Origin: Streptomyces hyderabadensis
GTDB lineage: Bacteria > Actinomycetota > Actinomycetes > Streptomycetales > Streptomycetaceae
Assembly (NCBI RefSeq): GCF_020404845.1
Contig: NZ_JAIOJZ010000004.1
Span: 124,001 to 188,000, forward strand
DNA length: 64,000 nt
Direction: 5' to 3'
Shown here in pieces: positions 48,528 to 55,384 of the stretch. A model generated the notes under the pieces. The model saw only the letters and a program-made list of their open reading frames with translations, was not told the origin of the DNA and made no database searches. Each line of letters begins with the position of its first letter. The first letter of the stretch is position 1. The position numbers and the translations under genes are program-made.

Positions 48528-48559
48528 CCCCGGGGCGCGGGGGGTTATGCGCCCCGGGG
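48528..48559 (-). terminator. Hairpin between fxsT2 and module B
   Basis: CCCCGGGGCGC and its complement form an 11-bp stem with a 10-nt loop in the 116-bp gap. It may end fxsT2 transcripts or act as a partial terminator within one long operon. Confidence 0.55.
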
Positions 48560-48595
48560 CAACGAACGTGACCTTCCGGTCCGGCCTCCGCGCGG

Positions 48596-51500
48596 TCAGG
48601 TGGTCTGGGGCTCGAAGTCCCAGTACGGGCGGTTGCGGGAGCGGGCGGAGACGGTGTGCGAGTGCTTGCTGCCCAGTGTCGCGTCGAGGTCGGACAGTGC
48701 CTCCTGCTCGACCTTCTCCGCCTGCCGGCGGTCCCGCAGGCCACGCAGGTCCGCCGCATAGGCGATACGGGTCGACAGCGTGAGCGGGTGGGTGCGGCCG
48801 AGCGACTCGATGGCCCGCGCCACCGTGTCCCGGCTCAGCTCGGCGGCGCCTTCGGTGTCGCCCACCAGGTTCCGCAGCGCGGAGGCGTTCAGGGCGCAGC
48901 CGAGCGTCCAGGGGTGGCTCTCGCCGACGGCCTGCGTCATCTCGGCCAGCGCCTGCTCCACGAGGACGTGCCCGTGCTCGCGTTCGCCGACGTTGCGCAG
49001 GATCAGCGCCTGGTTGGCGCGGGACCCGGCGATGAACGGGTGTCCGGCGGGAAGCATCATCTCGTAGCGGGCGACGACTGCTTCGCTGAGTTCGCGCGCC
49101 TGGTCGATGTCGCCGTGTTCACGGGCGTAGCAGCTCTGCCCCGTCGCGAAGATCAAGGTCAGCGGATGGGTCTCGCCCAGCACCCGTTCCCCGCGCTCCA
49201 GAACGCTGCTGAGCATCGGTCCCGGCTCCTCGCCGTGAGGGGCCCGCTCACCGAGGCGGTACCGGCACAGCGCCAGGTTGTACTCGGCCTTGAGCGTCTG
49301 CGGGTTGTCCGGACCCATCACGATGCGGTTCTCACGCACGTTCTTCGACTGCAGGGACTCGGCGTCGGCGTAGCGGCCCAGCAGGCGGAGATCGATGGCG
49401 TACGTGATCTCGGAGCTGAGCGCCCACGGATGGCGGGCGCGCAGCAGTTGGCGACGCGCCTCCATGGTTCTCCGGTCGGTCTCCAGCGTCTCCTCGTACC
49501 GGCCGAGCAGGCGCAGGGAGACGCCCAGGTTGTTCTGCGCGTTCAGGGTCCTGGAGTCCTGGTCGCCGAGGAGTTCGCGGTAGGCCGCCAGGACCCACTG
49601 GGAGAGTTCCAGGGCCTCGTCGTAGCGGGCCAGGCCGCGCAGGTCGCCGCCGAGGCCCGCGGCGGCGCGCAGGTGATCCAGGTCCTGGGGCCCGCGTTCT
49701 TCCCTGAGGTGCTCGACCGCGTCGCGGCTGAGGGACTCGGTGCGGGCGTAGTCGCCCATGGCGCGCAGCAGGTTGGTGTAGTGGTAGGTCAGCTCCCAGA
49801 TCCGCGCGTGGGTCGGACCGAGGAGCCGGCGCCAGGCGGTGAGGGCGCGCTCGCCGAGTTTGATGCCGGCCCGGTACTCGCCGGAGAAGTACATGTAGCG
49901 CAGGCAGTTCAGGACCATGCGCTGGACCTTCGGGTCCTTGCTCTTGAGGACGTCCGCGTACTTGAGGTGCGGCACGATCTCGGCGTAGCCGGGCCACAGC
50001 CGGGTCTCGGTCGGCCGGCCCGGGTCGGCCGCGGCCAGGGCCCGCCGTACGACGTCGATGAACTCGCTGCGGTCGGTGTCCGGCATGTCCTTGTGCACGA
50101 TCTGGTGGACCATGCGGTGCAGGTAGAGCGACTCCCCGGCGGAGACCGGTTCGTCCAGGGACGCCTCGTGGGACTCCAGCCGGACCACCGAGTAGGTGCG
50201 CAGCTGGTTGATCGCCTTGTTCCACAGCAGCGGGTCGTTGAGCAGTCCGGCGAGCTGCTCGGGCAGCTCGTCGACGGGCATCTCCTTCAGCAGCCGCACG
50301 GGGATGAAACCCGGCGCGAAGAAGGTGCACAGGCGCAGCAGGTCGACGGACTCCGGGACGGTCTCCCGGAGCTTGTTCAGCAGTATCGACCAGGCGGTCT
50401 GGAAGGCCAGCGGGAAGTCCGCCGACACCTTGACCACATCGCTGTCGATACCGCCCTCCAGCAGGGCGATGTACTCGTCGACCGACAGGTCGGAGTCGTT
50501 CAGCCAGCCCGCCGTCTGGTCGAGCAGCAGCGGCAGGTCGCCCAGTGCCTCGGCCAGTTGGTCGGCCTCGGCCTCCGACAGCCGGGGGGCGCGGCGGCGG
50601 ATGAAGGCGACCGACTCGTCGCGGGGATAGACCCGCACTTCGAGCAGCTTGCTGTTGTGCTCGCTCCACTCGGGGTTGCGCGAGGTGACGATGACGTGTC
50701 CGGGGCCGGTCGGCAGCAGGTCCCAGATTTGCTCCGGTTCATCCGCCCCGTCCAGGACCAGCAGCCACCGCGAGTACGGCTCGCCGCGCCGGAGCGCGTC
50801 GCGTACGGCGCGCAGCCGCTCGCCGTACTCCTGGCCGGTGCGCAGGCCCAGTTTCGGTGCCAGTTCCGCCAGTTGCCGCCGGTAGGTGACGCGCTTCTCC
50901 GCGTTCACCCACCAGACCACGTCGTACTCCGAACCGAACCGGTGCGCGTACTCGGCGGCGAACTGGGTCTTGCCCACACCGGACATGCCGTGCAGGGTCA
51001 GTACGCCGGCGCCGGGCTCGGCGCTCTGCAGGAGGTGGTAGGCCTCGTTGAACAGCGGTTCGCGGCCGGTGAAGCGGGTGTTGCGCCGTGGCACCACGCC
51101 CCACACGTCCGGCATCGCGGCCGGGAACCGCGGCCCGCGCCGTGACTCCGCCGAGGTGTCGACGGGCGCGTCGGGCGACAGGTCGAGCCGGTCGAGCAGG
51201 CGGCGCTCCGCCTCCTCGGCGCCCATGTTGGTCAGCGCGACCGGGGCCAGGACGGCCGCGGCGGCCGGGACCGCCGCCGTGGTGACGGACACGGCGGCGA
51301 AGCGGGACGGATCGGGGGCGACGATCTCGCGCAGGGCCGCGTTCCACTCCTCGTGGGTGCGCGGTCCGAGCTGGAAGTACCACTCGCTGACGATGATGAG
51401 GACCCGGCCCTCGGCCAGCGTCAGGTCGCGCAGCAGGTCCACCAGCGGGACGTCGGCCGGGGAGTCCCAGCGCAGCGGCACCACCCGTACGCCGCGCCGC

Positions 51501-51619
51501 TCCAGCCGGTCCCCGATCCAGGCCGCCCAGGCCCGGTTGAAGCCTGCGAAGTGGATCGTGACCGTCTGCCTGGCGGTCCCCCTCTCGGCCGTCTCGACCG
51601 GCTTGCGAGCTCCAGACAT
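48596..51619 (-). CDS. fxsT: FxSxx-COOH system protein FxsT2: TIR-like / NB-ARC ATPase / TPR
   Basis: A 1007-residue paralogue of FxsT1 without the extra N-terminal domain. TIR-like domain at about 17-150 (TVTIHFAGFNRAWAAWIGDR) keeps Glu91 in THEEWNAAL, the position of the catalytic Glu in many bacterial TIR domains. NB-ARC with Walker A GMSGVGKT (211-218), Walker B LLVLDGADE and IVTSRNPEW. TPR array to the end, closing with RPYWDFEPQTT. It follows the HExxH gene after 128 bp that contain an inverted repeat, so it may have its own promoter. This family is a named marker of FxSxx-COOH peptide loci. Confidence 0.87.
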   Translation of the reverse strand: MSGARKPVETAERGTARQTVTIHFAGFNRAWAAWIGDRLERRGVRVVPLRWDSPADVPLVDLLRDLTLAEGRVLIIVSEWYFQLGPRTHEEWNAALREIVAPDPSRFAAVSVTTAAVPAAAAVLAPVALTNMGAEEAERRLLDRLDLSPDAPVDTSAESRRGPRFPAAMPDVWGVVPRRNTRFTGREPLFNEAYHLLQSAEPGAGVLTLHGMSGVGKTQFAAEYAHRFGSEYDVVWWVNAEKRVTYRRQLAELAPKLGLRTGQEYGERLRAVRDALRRGEPYSRWLLVLDGADEPEQIWDLLPTGPGHVIVTSRNPEWSEHNSKLLEVRVYPRDESVAFIRRRAPRLSEAEADQLAEALGDLPLLLDQTAGWLNDSDLSVDEYIALLEGGIDSDVVKVSADFPLAFQTAWSILLNKLRETVPESVDLLRLCTFFAPGFIPVRLLKEMPVDELPEQLAGLLNDPLLWNKAINQLRTYSVVRLESHEASLDEPVSAGESLYLHRMVHQIVHKDMPDTDRSEFIDVVRRALAAADPGRPTETRLWPGYAEIVPHLKYADVLKSKDPKVQRMVLNCLRYMYFSGEYRAGIKLGERALTAWRRLLGPTHARIWELTYHYTNLLRAMGDYARTESLSRDAVEHLREERGPQDLDHLRAAAGLGGDLRGLARYDEALELSQWVLAAYRELLGDQDSRTLNAQNNLGVSLRLLGRYEETLETDRRTMEARRQLLRARHPWALSSEITYAIDLRLLGRYADAESLQSKNVRENRIVMGPDNPQTLKAEYNLALCRYRLGERAPHGEEPGPMLSSVLERGERVLGETHPLTLIFATGQSCYAREHGDIDQARELSEAVVARYEMMLPAGHPFIAGSRANQALILRNVGEREHGHVLVEQALAEMTQAVGESHPWTLGCALNASALRNLVGDTEGAAELSRDTVARAIESLGRTHPLTLSTRIAYAADLRGLRDRRQAEKVEQEALSDLDATLGSKHSHTVSARSRNRPYWDFEPQTT

Positions 51620-51705
51620 GCAGTGGCCTCCAGCACGTAGTACCGCAAAATCCTAGGACTCCGGAGCGTCGCGCGTAAGTCCGCCGACCGACGGCAACAC
51701 CCCCT

Positions 51706-51726
51706 GTACGGACGATCTTTCCGTAC
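51706..51726. promoter_or_regulatory. Inverted repeat upstream of fxsT2
   Basis: GTACGGA-N7-TCCGTAC is a perfect 7-bp inverted repeat 87-107 bp before the fxsT2 start, with spacing suited to a dimeric regulator. It could instead be a weak hairpin after the HExxH gene. Confidence 0.45.
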
Positions 51727-51747
51727 CCGGCGGCGGTGCGTGGGCAT

Positions 51748-53604
51748 TCATCCGTTAGAGGGCGGGAGCGCGGATGCGTGCCGCTGGGCCCACAGTGCGC
51801 GAGCGGAGGCCACGTACGCCTGGGCGCGTGCCACGTGGCCCCTGGGTGCGGGGTGTTCGGCCATCCGTTCGTGGGCGGCGGCCATCTCGTCGACGAACCG
51901 GCGCCCTGGCACCGTGAGGTCGGGCGAGCCGACGAGGGCGGGCAGCGCGGCCCCGACCTGGGCGCGGTAGCGCGCGTGCTGGGCCCACGCCCAGTCCCGG
52001 TCCGGCAGTCCGCCGGCGAGCGCCCGGCGCTGGTAGAACGCGGCCATCGCGAGGTGGGAGTACGTGCCCTGGAGCAGGCCGTCGTAGGGCCGGGGATCGG
52101 CCCGCCAGGGGGCGAAGTACCGCGCCGCGGGACCGGCCCGGTGCAGGGTCACCAGGTCGCCGAGGGCGGCGAGTTTCGCGTGCTGCAGTTCGTGGACGAG
52201 GGTGGCGGCCAGGGTCACGGCGTCGGGCGGCGTGCTGCTGAGGAGGGCGCCGAACGCCTCACGGCGGGTGGCGCTGCAACTGCCGCGGCCGGTGCCGACG
52301 TCGGGCGGCGTCTCCAGCGGGACCAGGCAGCGCAGCAGCGCACCGGCCTCGGCGAGGCGTTGCGCGCCGCCCGAGCGGAGCGCCAGGGCCGTGCCGGACC
52401 AGGCCTGGAGCCACCGTTTGCGTTCCGCGTCGTCGAGGGCGAGCGGGGTGCGCAGGTTGCCGTGGCCGGGGCCGTCGGGCAGTTCGCGGTACGGGTCGAG
52501 GTCGTCGAGCGGCAGGGGCGGCGCGGCCGGGGTGAGGCCGGGGAGCGCGTGCGCGGGGGTCCAGGCGAGGGCGCCGGACCAGGCGCCGACGCCGCTCTCC
52601 AGGTGGACGGTCACGTCGGGGACGTCGGCCTGGCGCAGCACCAGCCGGCCGTCGGTGCAGGTGACGTCGACGGGTACGTCCCCGGACCGTGCCGTGTGCA
52701 GCGCGCCCAGCGACGGGAGGGCGAGGATTCCGTCGCGGGCCGTGAGCCGGGTGCGGAAGGGGATGCCCGCCCCGGCCGCGACGACCGCGGCGATCGCGCT
52801 GAAGTGGGCGAGGTCGCGCCGCAGCCGCCGGGCCCGCTCACCGTCCGCCGCTCCGGGCGGGGCGTCGAGGCCCCGCAGACAGGAGCGCGCCCAGGGACCG
52901 GTGAGCGGGTGGAAGAGCCGGGCACGCGCCGGGTTGCCGAACCACGCGTCGGCGAAGGAGGGCGACGCGCCGGCCCCTGCGCGGGTTGAGGCGTCGGCGG
53001 CGGCTCGGGGGCTCCATGTGCCGGGCGGGGCGTCGTCGGCGAGGCGGGGGCTCCCTGCCCCGGGCAGGGCGTCGTCGGCACCGCCGGCAGCGCGGTCAGG
53101 CGGCGCGCCGGGCATGGTACCGGCGGCAGCACGGTGGCTCGGGGACCCGGGCCCGGCACCGGCGGCAGCACCGTCCGGCGGCGCGCCGTGCCAGTCGGCC
53201 GCGGCGACAGGGTCGTTCGGCGTGCCGGGCAGGGCATCGGGGGCAGCACGGTCACTCCGCACGCCGCGCCCGGCATCGGCGGCAACGCCGGTAGTCCACG
53301 CGCCGGGCAGCGCATCGCGGTCGCCGCTCGGCGTCGCGCGGCCGGGCCGGCGCTCCGGGCCCCGCGCGTCCGCCGCCGGGAGCCGGTCCGCCTCGGTCAG
53401 CAGCGCCCAGTCCTCGCGCAGCCTCGCCTTCTGCGCGGCGGTGCAGACGGACCGCTCGGCCCCCTCGGCCGCGTCCAGCACGGCTCGCAGCAGCAGCAAC
53501 CGCCGCGTGTCCTGGTCCCGCACGAGGAGCGCCAGGGTGTCGGGGCCGCCTTCGGTCCGGGCGAGTTCGAGCAGGGCCCGCTCGGGAACCACCGGAAACA
53601 TCAC
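51748..53604 (-). CDS. HExxH-motif enzyme of the FxSxx cyclophane locus
   Basis: A 618-residue protein with HELQH (residues 471-475) in the family signature LVHELQHAKLAALGDLV. This 'HEXXH motif domain' group accompanies radical-SAM cyclophane peptides. Some members are now reported as 2-oxoglutarate/iron peptide beta-hydroxylases rather than proteases, so hydroxylation of FxsA is the better guess. The N-terminal 85 residues and the part from 216 on look folded. Residues about 86-215 are an Ala/Pro/Gly-rich, repeat-like insertion. The GTG start overlaps the fxsB stop and follows AGGAGG by six bases. Confidence 0.8.
   Translation of the reverse strand: MMFPVVPERALLELARTEGGPDTLALLVRDQDTRRLLLLRAVLDAAEGAERSVCTAAQKARLREDWALLTEADRLPAADARGPERRPGRATPSGDRDALPGAWTTGVAADAGRGVRSDRAAPDALPGTPNDPVAAADWHGAPPDGAAAGAGPGSPSHRAAAGTMPGAPPDRAAGGADDALPGAGSPRLADDAPPGTWSPRAAADASTRAGAGASPSFADAWFGNPARARLFHPLTGPWARSCLRGLDAPPGAADGERARRLRRDLAHFSAIAAVVAAGAGIPFRTRLTARDGILALPSLGALHTARSGDVPVDVTCTDGRLVLRQADVPDVTVHLESGVGAWSGALAWTPAHALPGLTPAAPPLPLDDLDPYRELPDGPGHGNLRTPLALDDAERKRWLQAWSGTALALRSGGAQRLAEAGALLRCLVPLETPPDVGTGRGSCSATRREAFGALLSSTPPDAVTLAATLVHELQHAKLAALGDLVTLHRAGPAARYFAPWRADPRPYDGLLQGTYSHLAMAAFYQRRALAGGLPDRDWAWAQHARYRAQVGAALPALVGSPDLTVPGRRFVDEMAAAHERMAEHPAPRGHVARAQAYVASARALWAQRHASALPPSNG
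52960..53349 (-). repeat. Low-complexity, repeat-like insertion within the HExxH gene
   Basis: Imperfect units such as DALPGxxxxxxAADA and PGAPPDRAA recur about five times (roughly 20-25 codons each) between two folded parts. The frame is kept throughout. Edges are approximate. Confidence 0.65.
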
Positions 53605-54926
53605 GAAACGCCTCCTGGGGCCGAGACCGTCCCGGCGCGGGCCGAACCGTTCCCGACCGGCCGGATCGAAGCCCCACCGCCCGAAACGACATCGGCCGCC
53701 GCCGGGCCGGTCGCGGACGGACCCGTCGCGGACGAGTCACCCGCGGTCGCCCCGTTCGCGGCCACGGCGAGCCGCGAGGACACGTGGCGGATGAAGCGCT
53801 GGAGGTCCGCGCAGTACACGGACGGGTTCCGGAAGCCGTGCCCGGCGCGGTAGCGGTGCGCGTAGTGCCCGCCTCCGCAGACCCGCAGCAGCGGGCAGGC
53901 CCGGCACTGGTCCGCGAGCGACGCCGCGCCCGCCTGGCGGGCGGCCACGCCCGGGTGCCGCAGCGCCTCGTCGAACGTGTGGCGGAACACGTCGAGGCCG
54001 GTCCGCGCGGCCCCCGGATAGGCCGATTTGAGCGAGTCGACCTGCTCGATCGACCCGTCGGTCTCCACCACGACCGCGTCGAACGGCGCGAGCCCCAGCG
54101 CCTCGGTGGCCGCGGGCAGACCCAGCAGGAGCGCCACGCACTCCTCGAAGAGCCGCACCCGGACCTCACGCCGCCCTGCGGCCCACCAGCGGTCGAAGAC
54201 GGCGCACAGCCAGTCGCCGTACCGGACGCCGGTCCGGCCCGGCGGCGGCGCCGACCAGTTGCCGTGCGGCAGCAGGAGGTCCAGCGCGGGCGGGCGCAGG
54301 CCGAGCAGCGACTCGTACGTCTCGACCGGGTCCAGCGTCGGGTCGACGACGGTCAGCAGACCCGCGTACGCCTGCGGGAAGCGCTCGGCGGCCAGGCGCG
54401 CCCCTCGTGCCGCGGCGGGCCAGGACGGGCGGCCCGCGTGGTCCACCCGCCGTCGGTTGTGGGCGGCGGTGCCTCCGTCGAGGCTGATGCCGACGCGGAC
54501 GCCGGCGTCGGCCAGTACGGCGAGGCGTTCCTCGGTGAGCAGGGTGCCGTTGGTCTGCACGGTGGCGTGGACCTGACACCCCGGCGGGACCAGCTCCCGC
54601 ACCCGTCCGGCGACCGCGGCCAGCGGCCCGGCCCCCGCGAGCAGCGGTTCGCCCCCGTGCAGGACCAGGGCGAGGTCGCGCAGCGCGTGCCGGGCGGCGT
54701 GCTCGGCGATGCGGGTGGCGGTGCGCTCCAGGACGGCGGCGGAGGCGGCGGCGGGACGGTCGCGCCAGCCGCTGTCCGGGCCTTCGTAGAGGTAGCAGTA
54801 GGTGCAGGCCAGGTTGCAGCGGCCGTGCATCTTGACGATGAACTGACGGAAGGGGAAGGCGCCTTCGGGACCGGTTCCCGGACCGGGAACGGCGGGAGCC
54901 GGTTCGGTCATGGCCTGTTCCGACAT
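53601..54926 (-). CDS. fxsB: Radical SAM/SPASM cyclophane synthase FxsB
   Basis: A 441-residue radical SAM enzyme. The [4Fe-4S] motif CNLACTYC (Cys37, 41, 44) is near the N-terminus, followed by LHGGEPLL (SAM-binding GGE). A SPASM-like cysteine set lies near residues 341, 344, 350 and 372 (CRACPLLRVC and VYCADL). FxsB enzymes join an aromatic side chain to the beta carbon of a residue two positions on in the FxsA C-terminus. The last 45 residues are Gly/Ala/Ser-rich. I use the ATG preceded by GGGGGGTG; an ATG five codons earlier has no ribosome-binding site. It overlaps the HExxH gene by 4 bp. Confidence 0.92.
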   Translation of the reverse strand: MSEQAMTEPAPAVPGPGTGPEGAFPFRQFIVKMHGRCNLACTYCYLYEGPDSGWRDRPAAASAAVLERTATRIAEHAARHALRDLALVLHGGEPLLAGAGPLAAVAGRVRELVPPGCQVHATVQTNGTLLTEERLAVLADAGVRVGISLDGGTAAHNRRRVDHAGRPSWPAAARGARLAAERFPQAYAGLLTVVDPTLDPVETYESLLGLRPPALDLLLPHGNWSAPPPGRTGVRYGDWLCAVFDRWWAAGRREVRVRLFEECVALLLGLPAATEALGLAPFDAVVVETDGSIEQVDSLKSAYPGAARTGLDVFRHTFDEALRHPGVAARQAGAASLADQCRACPLLRVCGGGHYAHRYRAGHGFRNPSVYCADLQRFIRHVSSRLAVAANGATAGDSSATGPSATGPAAADVVSGGGASIRPVGNGSARAGTVSAPGGVS

Positions 54927-55049
54927 TCCAGCACCCCCCATGCCGTAACGGTTCGGCCGGTGTCGCCGCGACTCGGCGCCACGGCACCGTGCCGCACGGA
55001 GCCGCATTCCCGGCGCGGCGGGTGCCCGAAACTCGACGCCGCGGAAGTT

Positions 55050-55077
55050 GTCCTATTCACATATCTTCAGGCACCAA
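55050..55077 (-). promoter_or_regulatory. Candidate promoter upstream of fxsB
   Basis: On the minus strand, TTGGTG, a 16-bp spacer and TAGGAC fit the vegetative consensus, in an AT-richer patch 209 bp wide between fxsA and fxsB. It would let the enzymes be made separately from the peptide. Confidence 0.35.
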
Positions 55078-55135
55078 GATGACTGCGGCCGCCGGGCTGA
55101 GAAATTCAGAGAGGCCATCAGAGAGACCAGCGGGA

Positions 55136-55333
55136 TCAGAAGGAGTTGTCGAAGCCCCACAGCATCTCGCTCGGCTCCGCGGCCCGCGCCCTCAGCTCCC
55201 CCAGCACCTCGCGCAGCACCGGGTGCTCGATGGTGCCCAGCTGTGCGAGGTCCAGTGCCAGCAGGTCCGGCAGTGGCTCCCCGGCGCCCGTGAGCGCCTG
55301 CTCCGCCCCGCCGGCCTCTTCCTGTTTGTCCAT
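55136..55333 (-). CDS. fxsA: FxsA-family cyclophane RiPP precursor (variant tail)
   Basis: A 65-residue precursor. The leader holds the family's conserved part (LPDLLALDLAQLGTIEHPVL, then REVLGELRARAAEP). The C-terminus is SEMLWGFDNSF. The family name demands F-x-S-x-x at the end; here the Ser is one place later (F61-D62-N63-S64-F65). The likely three-residue cyclophane is therefore F-D-N, or W-G-F just before. The ATG has GAGGAG six bases upstream. It lies 51 bp after the SAV_2336-type gene and 209 bp before fxsB, all on one strand. Confidence 0.87.
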   Translation of the reverse strand: MDKQEEAGGAEQALTGAGEPLPDLLALDLAQLGTIEHPVLREVLGELRARAAEPSEMLWGFDNSF

Positions 55334-55384
55334 TCCCGTCTCCTCTCCCCTGCTGCCCCGAGCCGACTTCGACGGTGTCCGCCC

